Source: Desulfovibrio sp. A2 (GTDB taxonomy: Bacteria > Desulfobacterota > Desulfovibrionia > Desulfovibrionales > Desulfovibrionaceae). From it: a stretch of DNA of 64,000 bases. The notes under the pieces were generated by a model. The model saw only the letters and a program-made list of their open reading frames with translations, did not search any database and had not been told where the DNA came from. Position 1 is the stretch's first letter; each line of letters opens with the position of its first letter. Positions 39,388-46,784 of the stretch are shown here, one piece after another. The position numbers were made by a program, and so were the translations under genes. The stretch spans positions 1 to 64,000 of the forward strand of contig NZ_AGFG01000039.1 in NCBI RefSeq assembly GCF_000226255.1. The letters run 5' to 3'.

Positions 39388-40140
39388 CTGGGCGCGGTCG
39401 ACCAGCACGTCCACATCGCCGGCTGCGGCGAAGTTGAGGAACGACAAGTAGCTGCGGACAGCGGTCTGGCTGTGGGGATTGGCTTCGAACATGCCTTCGA
39501 AGAGGGATGCGTCCTCGGTGAGCATCTTGCGCGCCGCGTCGAGACGACGGCGGAACGAGGGGGTGATGAAGGGGGTCAGTTCGTCGCGGTGGGCCAGCGT
39601 GGCAAGGTAGGCGACGCTGGTGATGAAGTTCAGGCCCTGGATGCAGGCGGCGGCCTCGTCATGCTCGTCCGCCGTGGTGCGGAAGGGCACGCAGCCCATA
39701 TCGGCGAAGACGCGCTCGATGAGCGCCACGTCCGCCTCGTGCGCCCCCTCGCCGGGGGTCACGGCCACGCGCAGGTTCTGCGCAGGATCGTCCCCGGATG
39801 AGGGGGGCGGCACCGGGCCGAACAGCGGGTGGGTGCCCACCACGGGGCCAGCGTAGTGGCGCTCCATGACCTGCATGGGGCGCACCTTGACGGAGGTGAT
39901 GTCCGCCAGCACCTGCATGCCGTTCAGCAGCGGGGCCACCTGGCGCAGCACCTCGTCCATGGCTTCCACGGGCACGCACAGCAGCACGGCGGCGGCACCG
40001 TCCACGGCATGACGCAAGGCATCCTGCGTCAGCGGACGGTCCACGCCCCCCACCGCGTATCCGGCGGCGGAGAGCCTGTCGGCGAACAGGCGGCCCATGC
40101 GGCCCCCCGCGCCAACCAGCGCGATTTTCACAGCGTTCAT
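39340..40140 (-). CDS. tyrA: Prephenate dehydrogenase (with Trp-Trp-Trp C-terminal motif)
   Basis: 266 residues. It oxidatively decarboxylates prephenate to 4-hydroxyphenylpyruvate for tyrosine. The Rossmann motif is VGAGGRMGRLFADRL; GTHPLFGP and EHDEAAACIQGLNF carry the conserved catalytic histidines. No chorismate mutase or ACT domain is fused. Residues 252-254 are WWW, 12 residues before the end; these codons precede a terminator and look like the sensing codons of a trp attenuator. ATGA overlap with aroA couples it upstream. Confidence 0.93.
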   Translation of the reverse strand: MNAVKIALVGAGGRMGRLFADRLSAAGYAVGGVDRPLTQDALRHAVDGAAAVLLCVPVEAMDEVLRQVAPLLNGMQVLADITSVKVRPMQVMERHYAGPVVGTHPLFGPVPPPSSGDDPAQNLRVAVTPGEGAHEADVALIERVFADMGCVPFRTTADEHDEAAACIQGLNFITSVAYLATLAHRDELTPFITPSFRRRLDAARKMLTEDASLFEGMFEANPHSQTAVRSYLSFLNFAAAGDVDVLVDRAQWWWRSHTERGGVRPS

Positions 40141-41489
40141 GCGCGTACCTTTTCCCACTCGTTCCAGAAATGCGGGAACGACTTTGCCACGCAGGCAGGG
40201 TCGTCCAAGGCCACCTGTACCCCGGCGAACCCCAGAAGCGCAAGACTCATGGCCATGCGATGGTCGCCGTATGACAAAAATGGCATCACTTTTTCGTCAA
40301 TCACGGGCGCAGGCCCGCCGCTGCGCAGCGAACCATGCACTATGAGGCCATCGTCCAGTTCCTCCACCCGCACACCGGCCTTGCGCAGTTCCGCCGCCGG
40401 GGCGGACAGCCGGTCGCATTCCTTGATGCGCAGGTGCGCCACGTTGCGAATGATGGTCATGCCTTGGGCAAAGGCCGCCGTGACCGCCACCGTGGGCACC
40501 AGGTCCGGACAGTGGCCCATGTCCACTTCCACCCCGGTCAGGCTGGACGGGGCCACCACCACGCCGTTGTCGGCCCGCTCGAAGCGCGCGCCCATGCGGC
40601 CCAGGATGTCCAGCATGGCCCTGTCACCCTGCAATGAGTCAATCCGCAATCCCGCCACGCGCACCGGGCGCGGGCCCACGGCCCCCGCCGCGAGGAAGTA
40701 CGAGGCGTTGGACCAGTCGCCCTCCACCCGGTAGTTGCCCGCGCGGTACACCCCCGGCGACACCACGAAGCGCACCAGGCCGGGCCGGACTTCACGCAAC
40801 AATCTCCAGTCGTCGGCCTGCCACTTGCCGCGCGGGGTTTCGCGCGTTTCCACGCGAAAGCCGATGCCGAAGTCCTCCAGCGCTTGCAGGGTCAGCGCCA
40901 CGTACGGCCACGACACCACCTTGTCGCCGGAAACCTCGATGGTCAGGCCGCTGGTGAGCGGCGCGGCCAGCAGCAGGCCCGACAGGTACTGGCTGGATTC
41001 GCCAAGGCCGATGGCGGTGGAACCGCCGGTCATGCCGTCGGAATCGATGAGCAGGGGCGGGCAGCCTTCGCGGCCCTCATAGGTCACGCGCACCCCGCGC
41101 CCGCGCAGCACGTCCACCAGTTCGCCGATGGGCCGTTCGTGCATGCGCGGCGCGCCGTGGATGCGGAACATCCCCTTGCCCGCCGCCAGCACCGCCGTCA
41201 GCAGGCGGCACGTTGTGCCCGATTCGTGCACGTCGCACGATACCGGCGCGTCGAATCCGCCCGCAGGCGTGCCCGCCACGCCCGACACCGCGAACCTGCC
41301 GTCGCCCTGGCGCTCTATACGCGCGCCCGCCGCCCGCAGGATGTCCGCCGTGCGCTCGATGTCGCGGCTTTCCAGCACGTGCTCCACCACCGAATCACCG
41401 GCGGCCAGCGCCGCGCCGATCAACATGCGGTGCGACACCGACTTGGACGGCGGCGCCGCCACGATCACGGTTTCACGTTTGGTTTCCAT
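40137..41489 (-). CDS. aroA: 3-phosphoshikimate 1-carboxyvinyltransferase (EPSP synthase)
   Basis: 450 residues. It joins PEP to shikimate-3-phosphate. Conserved: APPSKSVSHRMLIGAALAAG (N-terminal Lys/Ser/Arg loop), VHESGTTCRLLTAV, MHERPIGELVDVLRGRG, SSQYLSGLLLAAP, DMGHCPDLVPTVAV and RIKECDRLSA. ATG 41489 follows CAAAGGAATTTCC. It overlaps tyrA by 4 nt. Upstream toward pheA is a 377-bp gap filled with repeats. Confidence 0.96.
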   Translation of the reverse strand: METKRETVIVAAPPSKSVSHRMLIGAALAAGDSVVEHVLESRDIERTADILRAAGARIERQGDGRFAVSGVAGTPAGGFDAPVSCDVHESGTTCRLLTAVLAAGKGMFRIHGAPRMHERPIGELVDVLRGRGVRVTYEGREGCPPLLIDSDGMTGGSTAIGLGESSQYLSGLLLAAPLTSGLTIEVSGDKVVSWPYVALTLQALEDFGIGFRVETRETPRGKWQADDWRLLREVRPGLVRFVVSPGVYRAGNYRVEGDWSNASYFLAAGAVGPRPVRVAGLRIDSLQGDRAMLDILGRMGARFERADNGVVVAPSSLTGVEVDMGHCPDLVPTVAVTAAFAQGMTIIRNVAHLRIKECDRLSAPAAELRKAGVRVEELDDGLIVHGSLRSGGPAPVIDEKVMPFLSYGDHRMAMSLALLGFAGVQVALDDPACVAKSFPHFWNEWEKVRA

Positions 41490-41508
41490 GGAAATTCCTT
41501 TGCAGCGT

Positions 41509-41580
41509 ACCGGGGGAAGGGACCCTTTGGGAAAGGGTCGCCTTCCCCCGGACCCCTATACCCCCAAACTTTTTATTTGG
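41509..41580. repeat. Type I hairpin repeat upstream of aroA
   Basis: CGGGGGAAGGGACCCTTT and AAAGGGTCGCCTTCCCCCG arms (41511-41550) followed by GACCCCTATACCCCCAAACTTTTTATT; architecture as in the copies at 34272 and 36941. Confidence 0.85.
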
Positions 41581-41686
41581 GAGTAGGAGACACAACCCGG
41601 ATGCACCCTGTCGGTGGATCCGGCTCGAACTCATTTACGCAAAGAGCGCCGGTCACCGTCGCCGAGGCGCGCGCGGTGCGGATTTT

Positions 41687-41862
41687 TGTTCTCTGGCAAG
41701 GAAGGCGAGCCTTTCAAGAGGGGAGCGTACTCTTCGGTACGTGACCCGAAGGAAAGGCGACGCCTGACGCTCTGCTCTCGATGGCCGTAAGACTCGCAAG
41801 CTCGTCTAACGGCCACGCTTCGCGCCCTTTGGGTCGGTCCGCCAGAGGGCAAAAGGCCGCAC
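41687..41862 (-). repeat. Modular intergenic repeat, type II, copy after pheA
   Basis: Read on the minus strand it begins about 5 nt after the pheA stop. Modules: the CCTTTTGCCC...CTTGCGAG part shared with 30639-30716; a hairpin with apex GGTCACGTACCGAAGAGTAC, shared with 44337-44372; and the TTGCCAGAGAACAAAAATCC end, also shared in part with both other copies. Confidence 0.8.
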
Positions 41863-41866
41863 CGCG

Positions 41867-43087
41867 TCAATCACCGCTCATATCCAGTTGCGGCCCGGCC
41901 GGATAGCTCCCGAGTATTCTGAGGGTATGACACAGCCTGCGCAGTTCGTGCACCACCCGGCCATAGTCCTCGTTGCCGAGGTCGCATTCCACGTCCACGA
42001 AGAACACGTACTTCCACTTTTCGCCGCGCAGGGGCCGCGACTCCAGCTTCTTCATGTTGATGCCCTCGCGGGCCAGCAGGTTCAGCACCTCTGCCAGCGC
42101 GCCGGGCCTGTCCGGCACCGAGAACAGCATGGAGGTCTTGTCCGTGCCGGGCTGGCCCGCCGGGGCGGGGCCGATGACCACGAAGCGCGTCCAGTTGTCC
42201 GGCTGGTCCTCTATGCCGCGCGCCAGGATGTTCAGCCCCAGCAGCGCGGCCAGGCTGCGGTGCCCGATGGCCGCCGCGCCCTTCTCCCCCGCCACCCGCC
42301 GCGCGGCCGAGGCGGTGGAATCCGCCGGGATGATCCGCGCCCCCGGCAGGGCCTGGCGCAGCCAGCCGCCGCACTGGGCCAGCGGCTGCGGGTGCGAGTA
42401 CACCGTGGTCACGTCGGCCAGGCTGGTTTCCGTGGTCAGCAGGCAATGGCTGATGCGGCAGAACAGCTCGGACTGGATGAATACCTCGTGCGTCAGGAAC
42501 AGGTCCAGGCTCTGTCCCACGGTGCCGTGCAGCGAATTTTCCAGCGGCACCACGCCAAGCTCGCACTGCCGGTCGTGCACGGCGCGGAACACCCCGTCCA
42601 AATCCTTGTGCGGCATGTATTCCACGGCCTTGCCCAGGAATTCCACGCCCGCGAAGTACGAAAAGGTGCCCTCGGGGCCGAGGTAGGCCACCTTCTGGGG
42701 CCGTTGCAGGCTGCGCGAGGACGAAAGGATCTCGCGCCAGATGGAGCGCAGGTGCTCGTTGGGCAGCGGCCCGCCGTTGGCGGCCATGAGATTTTCCAGC
42801 ACCTCGCGCTCTCGGAAAGGCTTGAACACGATGCCCGCGTCGTCGGCCTTGATGCGCCCCACCTCCAGGCTGAGCGAGGCGCGGCGGTTCAGCAGGTGCA
42901 GCAGGTCGGAATCCAGCCCGTCGATCTCGTGGCGGATCTGGCCCAGCCGTCCGGCCAGCGCCGCTTCCGGATCGTTTCCAGCCCCAGGTTGAGGGGTGGA
43001 CGAGGGCGCGCCGTCCGTGACGTCGGGGGAACTGGCGGCAAGGGCGTCCCCTCGCCAGTTGGGGTCCTTGTCGTCGGTGAGGCTCAT
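41867..43087 (-). CDS. pheA: Bifunctional chorismate mutase / prephenate dehydratase
   Basis: 406 residues. A disordered start (1-45) is followed by an AroQ chorismate mutase domain (about 48-130, IRHEIDGLDSDLLHLLNRRA; KPFREREVLENL), a prephenate dehydratase domain (about 133-315, VAYLGPEGTFSYFA; GVVPLENSLHGTVGQSLDL; TRFVVIG with the catalytic Thr-Arg-Phe), and a C-terminal ACT domain (FSVPDRPGALAEVLNLLA; ESRPLRGEKWKYVFFVD) for Phe feedback. The ATG follows GGGAGGATACGCCC. It lies 34 bp behind the DHQ synthase II gene. Confidence 0.96.
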   Translation of the reverse strand: MSLTDDKDPNWRGDALAASSPDVTDGAPSSTPQPGAGNDPEAALAGRLGQIRHEIDGLDSDLLHLLNRRASLSLEVGRIKADDAGIVFKPFREREVLENLMAANGGPLPNEHLRSIWREILSSSRSLQRPQKVAYLGPEGTFSYFAGVEFLGKAVEYMPHKDLDGVFRAVHDRQCELGVVPLENSLHGTVGQSLDLFLTHEVFIQSELFCRISHCLLTTETSLADVTTVYSHPQPLAQCGGWLRQALPGARIIPADSTASAARRVAGEKGAAAIGHRSLAALLGLNILARGIEDQPDNWTRFVVIGPAPAGQPGTDKTSMLFSVPDRPGALAEVLNLLAREGINMKKLESRPLRGEKWKYVFFVDVECDLGNEDYGRVVHELRRLCHTLRILGSYPAGPQLDMSGD

Positions 43088-43121
43088 GGGCGTATCCTCC
43101 CGAGGTGCATGGTGGTGCGCA

Positions 43122-44093
43122 TCAGCATTCCTTGATGTCCTCCTTGATGCGCATGCCGAAGTGACGGCCCGCGCAATCGGTGCGGCACAGGATCTGGTCG
43201 CCTTCCTTCAGGGTCACCACGCTCACCGGGGTGCCGTCCGGGCGGGTCAGGCGGATGGTTTCCGCGTTCTGCAGGAACACCGCGCCCTCCACGTCGCCCA
43301 CCCTGGCCCGCACCAGCAGCATGGGCCGCGCCTCCACCTTCAGCCTGCCCACGGTGGCCACGGTGGTGGAACCGTCGGCGCCGACGATGAGCACCTCGTC
43401 ACCCGCGCGCAGTTCTTCAAGGTAGGTGGTCCTGTCGCCGGGCATCTGGGCATAGGCGTGCACGGCCCCGGCATTGATGCGGAACGGACGTGCGGCCACG
43501 TATTCGTTGTGCTCGGTCTCGGCATGCACCAGGAAGGTGAACGCGCTGGAATTGCCCACCAGCATGCCCTGCCCCCGGCGCAGCATGGACATGGTGTCCA
43601 CGCACACCCGGTGGCCAAGGCCCACGTTCTCCACCGCCGTGACCACGGCGGGGGCAAGGTCGATGCAACCCTGCGACAGCTTGAGATCGGCCACGATGGA
43701 CTTCAGTTCCCCTGCGCCCTCGGGCAGCACCACCACGGTGGCCACGCCCCGCTCCAGAATGCCCGCCGCAAGGCGCGCCTCGGAAAGGTCGGCCACTTCC
43801 ACGGCCACGTTGTCCGACTGCGCCAAAAGATTCTCCACCGGAATGATCTCCCACCCGCGCGCCAGCACCACGGTTTCGCCCCGCGCCAGCCGCGCGGCGG
43901 CGTCCTCTTCGTCGGCCTTGGCCGACAGCGCGATGGTCACGACGTCCTCGTCGGCCAGCACCCGGCACCGGGCCAGCGCCGCCACCGAATCCACCTGCGC
44001 ACGCGGCACGATGATGCCGTCCACGCCCGATTCCAGCGCCAGGGTCACCAGGCCCTTGTCGAAAGGCACGCTCTTGAAAAGAATGGTCCGCAT
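43122..44093 (-). CDS. 3-dehydroquinate synthase II (archaeal type)
   Basis: 323 residues. It converts 2-amino-3,7-dideoxy-D-threo-hept-6-ulosonate to 3-dehydroquinate with NAD+, replacing AroB. Recognised by VTALENVGLG-like text (VTAVENVGLGHRVCVDTMSML), GMLVGNSSAFTFLVHAETEH, ARPFRINAGAVHAY and the C-terminal barrel ending DCAGRHFGMRIKEDIKEC. The ATG at 44093 follows TGAGGGGTCGG. It pairs functionally with the aldolase-like ADH synthase encoded upstream; in bacteria this pair is known from Desulfovibrio. Confidence 0.93.
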   Translation of the reverse strand: MRTILFKSVPFDKGLVTLALESGVDGIIVPRAQVDSVAALARCRVLADEDVVTIALSAKADEEDAAARLARGETVVLARGWEIIPVENLLAQSDNVAVEVADLSEARLAAGILERGVATVVVLPEGAGELKSIVADLKLSQGCIDLAPAVVTAVENVGLGHRVCVDTMSMLRRGQGMLVGNSSAFTFLVHAETEHNEYVAARPFRINAGAVHAYAQMPGDRTTYLEELRAGDEVLIVGADGSTTVATVGRLKVEARPMLLVRARVGDVEGAVFLQNAETIRLTRPDGTPVSVVTLKEGDQILCRTDCAGRHFGMRIKEDIKEC

Positions 44094-44419
44094 CCGACCC
44101 CTCACATTTTTGTCATGGCGGCGAACCGCTCTATAAATCCGCCCAGTGCGCGGCCCCATTCGGGCCAACTCTCTTCGGGAGGAACAAGGACATTCAGCCG
44201 TTCACTGCCGGACGTCATGCGCTTCCGACTCTCCCGGATTCGGCGCCGTTCCGTTCTCTGGCAAGGAGGTGGCCACCGCTCGAACCCGACCACTTCCCGC
44301 GCGCGTATCGGTGCGCCGGCTAGGAGGACAAGGATTCCGGGAGGGAGCGTACTCTTTGGTACGTGACCGACCGGAAGCCGCCGTCCGACACCGCCCGCGC
44401 GCCGATACGCCGCGGGAAG
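44094..44419. repeat. Intergenic inverted repeat with type II modules
   Basis: No gene. Arms CTTCCCGCGCGCGTATCGG (from about 44284) and CCGATACGCCGCGGGAAG (to about 44420) form a long interrupted inverted repeat; the apex GGAGCGTACTCTTTGGTACGTGACC matches the apex module of the copy after pheA, and CTCTGGCAAGGA matches its far end. The right arm runs into the last codons of the ADH synthase gene. Confidence 0.7.
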
Positions 44420-45217
44420 CTAGTCGCCGACGAGAGCCATCGCCTGCTCCACATCCCAATCCTCATGCACCAGGCCGCGCAGGGCCTTGACGAGGGCGGG
44501 GGTGCGTTCGTGCTGAAAGATGTTGCGGCCCACGGAAAGACCAGCCGCGCCAGCGCGCACCGCGTCGTGCACCATCTGCAGGAACGACCGGGTGGAATCC
44601 AGCTTGGGGCCGCCCGCGATGACCACGGGCACGCAACAGGAGGCCACCACGTGGGCGAAGCTGTCCATGTCGCCGGTGTAGGCCACCTTGACCACGTCGG
44701 CGCCCAGTTCCACGCCCACGCGGGCGGCGTGGGCCACCACCTCGGGGTCATACTCGTTCTTGATGCGGGGGCCGCGGGCGTACATCATGGCCAAAAGCGG
44801 CATGCCCCAGTCGTTGGCCACGGTGGCCACGCGGCCAAGGTCGGCCAGCATGTCGCGTTCGGTCTCGTCGCCCAGGTTCACGTGCACGGACACACCGTCC
44901 GCGCCGTGCTTCAGGGCGTCTTCCACGGTGGCGACCAGGGTCTTGGCGTTGGGGCGGGGGGAAAGGGAGGTGGATGCGGAAAGGTGCACGATGAGGCCCA
45001 CGTCGCGGCCGCCCTCGCGGTGGCCGCAGCGCACCAGGCCCTTGTGCATGAGCACGGCGTCCGCGCCGCCTTCGGCCACCTGGTTCACGGTTTCGCGCAT
45101 GTCCACAAGGCCGTAGATGGGCCCCACGCTCACCCCGTGGTCCAGCGGCACGATGACGGCACGCCCGGTTTTTCGGTTGAAAATGCGCTCCATCCTGATT
45201 CTTTTGCCGATTTGCAT
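44420..45217 (-). CDS. 2-amino-3,7-dideoxy-D-threo-hept-6-ulosonate synthase
   Basis: 265 residues. A class I aldolase that condenses aspartate semialdehyde with a 6-deoxy-5-ketofructose phosphate donor, the DAHP-independent first step to the shikimate pathway. Markers: [67 protein letters not shown] (Schiff-base lysine) and VVIAGGPK. The ATG at 45217 follows AACAGGGGACGATACG. It is the first structural gene of the supra-operon and is preceded by an aromatic-codon leader and terminator. Confidence 0.93.
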   Translation of the reverse strand: MQIGKRIRMERIFNRKTGRAVIVPLDHGVSVGPIYGLVDMRETVNQVAEGGADAVLMHKGLVRCGHREGGRDVGLIVHLSASTSLSPRPNAKTLVATVEDALKHGADGVSVHVNLGDETERDMLADLGRVATVANDWGMPLLAMMYARGPRIKNEYDPEVVAHAARVGVELGADVVKVAYTGDMDSFAHVVASCCVPVVIAGGPKLDSTRSFLQMVHDAVRAGAAGLSVGRNIFQHERTPALVKALRGLVHEDWDVEQAMALVGD

Positions 45218-45439
45218 CGTATCGTCCCCTGTTCTTTCGGAAAGGTTGCGGCGCAACTGGCCGTGATCGTTCGTCCTTACCTTGCGACCGGGCCGTGTGG
45301 CGCGGACGCCGGGGGATATCCCCCGTGTACCGGGTACTGCTGATGCGGCAGCGTCGGGCTGCGGGCCGGGGTTGCCTTGCGGCGTGCCCGGCCTTTGGGG
45401 CACACGCTCCGGGGCGCGCCGCGCGTAACGCGCCACCGG

Positions 45440-45482
45440 AAAAAACAGAAAGGGGCCGCCGGCTTTTCGCCCGCGGCCCCTT
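45440..45482 (-). terminator. Intrinsic terminator in the leader of the aromatic supra-operon
   Basis: On the minus strand AAGGGGCCGC (45473-45482) pairs with GCGGCCCCTT (45450-45459), extended by an inner GGC/GCC, and is followed by TCTGTTTTTTCC. It lies 33 nt after the leader ORF stop and about 220 nt before the first structural gene. Confidence 0.88.
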
Positions 45483-45542
45483 GAGTCTTCGTGTGTTTAC
45501 ACCTTCGTCAGATGCTTACGCACGCTCCATGCGGCCACGGGC
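45469..45542 (-). promoter_or_regulatory. Candidate antiterminator of the aromatic attenuator
   Basis: Leader codons 27-30, GCCCGTGGCC (45533-45542), can pair with GGCCGCGGGC (45469-45478) inside the terminator 5' arm: 10 bp with one G-U. This is mutually exclusive with the terminator. A ribosome stalled on codons 16-20 of the leader would leave the upstream strand free. Confidence 0.7.
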
Positions 45543-45620
45543 TTCTCCATAGCTAAAAAAGTACCAAAAGTAATAGTTGGTACGGAAAGCGGTGGTGAAG
45601 GTGGCGGAGGTGGAAAGCAT
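45516..45620 (-). CDS. 34-aa aromatic-rich leader peptide of the aromatic supra-operon
   Basis: Translated from ATG 45620 to TAA 45516. Residues 16-24 read YYFWYFFSY: four Tyr, three Phe and one Trp in nine codons, with further Phe at 8 and 12. GCAAGGA lies 11 nt before the ATG. The peptide has no other recognisable feature and ends 33 nt before an intrinsic terminator, the classic layout of a ribosome-mediated attenuator. It would sense charging of tRNA-Tyr, -Phe and -Trp together and control genes from ADH synthase to tyrA, and in part the trp genes. Confidence 0.82.
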   Translation of the reverse strand: MLSTSATFTTAFRTNYYFWYFFSYGEARGRMERA

Positions 45621-45693
45621 CTTGAATGATGTCCTTGCGGAAATCCGGTTTGGTGTCCCGACGTTATCCGTTTCAGGTGTTTCGGGAAACGTA

Positions 45694-45717
45694 CGCCCGC
45701 CCCGCGAAAGCTGTCAA
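45694..45717 (-). promoter_or_regulatory. Possible promoter of the aromatic supra-operon
   Basis: A perfect TTGACA (45712-45717, minus strand) lies 92 bp before the leader ATG. The -10 is weak: TACGTT at 19-bp spacing is the best reading. The -35 match and position are suggestive only. Confidence 0.4.
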
Positions 45718-46038
45718 GCGGAATATTCGGGGCAATCCCGTTTTTCCACGGCTTCAGCCTTGTTCTGTTTTACGTTTTTGTTTCTCCAAACACTCATCGC
45801 GTATTCAAATTTGTAATTATAATGCCAAGCACATTGCCGCCCACCTCGCCTACTGACCCGTGATGCCTTGAAATTCACCATGTTGCCGCCGTTGGCCCCT
45901 GTTTTGCTAACTTCCCGGCATGGTCACGTGGACGGCTTGCCGCCGTGCACGCCCCCCCTCTCCGGTTGCCCGCCGGAAAGGGGACCGGACATAACAGCAA
46001 CCACAGGGCCTCCGCCGCGACCGGCACGGAAAGACGCC
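45718..46038. other. Divergent intergenic region, AT-richer than its surroundings
   Basis: Includes an AT-rich patch (about 45770-45830, with TATAAT-like text on the minus strand) that could carry additional promoter elements for the aromatic supra-operon or for the divergent gene at 46039. No gene is seen. Confidence 0.4.
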
Positions 46039-46644
46039 ATGCACCCCGCACACCGCCATACGCCAGACAGCCCCGCACACCGCCGCCACGGCGCGGCCCG
46101 CGCCACGGCCCTGGCCCTGCGCGACCACGCGGACGTGCTGCCCTTCCTGTGCGCGGAACCGGCCGGAGACCCCGCCATACCAGCGCCGCCCGCGGGCGCC
46201 GGACGTGCCTGCGACACGCCCGGCCACACCTCGCGCGGCCTTGCGCCGGGGCTCTCGTGCCTTCTGGCGGCCGGGCTGGGCGTGATTGCCGCCGCCCTGC
46301 CCGGCGACCCGGCCCGCGTCGTCTGCGCGGCCATGGTGTGCGCGTGGCTGGTGTTCACCATGCACGTGGCCGCCGCCTCGCTGCGCAGCCTGCTGCGCGC
46401 CCCGGCGGATGTCGATGCCCGCAACCTTGATGTTTTGCTGCGCGCCCGCGTGCACGCCGCCCCCCATGCGGGGGACGGCATCCGCGCGACGGGCGGTGGA
46501 TTTCCGCCGGAGGCCCTTGGCGCACACACCGCGCCAGGCTTCGCGGTTCCTTCCGTGCACCGGTCCGCCGGGGGGAGCACCCTGCCGCTCCACCTGCAAC
46601 CCGGCAAGATCGCGCACGGTTCCTCGCCTTGGCGAAGGAACTGA
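46039..46644 (+). CDS. Hypothetical small membrane protein
   Basis: 201 residues, not recognised. Two hydrophobic stretches, about residues 72-90 (LSCLLAAGLGVIAAALPG) and about 95-115 (VVCAAMVCAWLVFTMHVAAA), could span the membrane as a hairpin; both flanks are His/Pro/Ala-rich. The ATG at 46039 is used because the ORF upstream of it has no ribosome site, while CACGGAAAGACGCC precedes this one. Third-position GC fits a coding frame, but the sequence is low in conservation signals and the gene could be spurious. A strong terminator follows. Confidence 0.45.
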   Translation: MHPAHRHTPDSPAHRRHGAARATALALRDHADVLPFLCAEPAGDPAIPAPPAGAGRACDTPGHTSRGLAPGLSCLLAAGLGVIAAALPGDPARVVCAAMVCAWLVFTMHVAAASLRSLLRAPADVDARNLDVLLRARVHAAPHAGDGIRATGGGFPPEALGAHTAPGFAVPSVHRSAGGSTLPLHLQPGKIAHGSSPWRRN

Positions 46645-46700
46645 CAACGGCGTGAACGGGCGGCGACACCCCAGCAACCCCCGCCGCCCGCACCCTCCGC

Positions 46701-46752
46701 CGGACCGGGGCACCCTTCCCCCGCCCGCCGCCCCGGTCCGGCCCTTTTTTTG
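46701..46752 (+). terminator. Intrinsic terminator before the EAL gene
   Basis: CGGACCGGGG and CCCCGGTCCG, perfect 10-bp arms around 20 nt, followed by GCCCTTTTTTTG. Confidence 0.85.
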
Positions 46753-46784
46753 CCCGCGCGCCGCCGCGCCCACGAGACGACCAC

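Larger units (their letters stand above)
41490..41866. other. Repeat-filled gap between pheA and aroA
   Basis: Contains a type I hairpin repeat next to aroA (41509-41580) and a type II modular repeat next to the pheA stop (about 41687-41862). No reading frame is supported. Confidence 0.7.

Noticed and set aside
45440..45620. T-box riboswitch for the aromatic supra-operon
   Set aside because: No T-box-like conserved element was seen, and an aromatic-rich leader ORF with a ribosome site is present, which fits ribosome-mediated attenuation better.
45577..45816. Plus-strand open frame over the aromatic leader
   Set aside because: No ribosome site and no recognisable sequence; the minus-strand leader ORF with aromatic codons and terminator explains this stretch.
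46039..46644. Confident annotation of the small membrane protein
   Set aside because: Kept only at low confidence: two hydrophobic stretches and a usable start, but low-complexity flanks and no recognised family.
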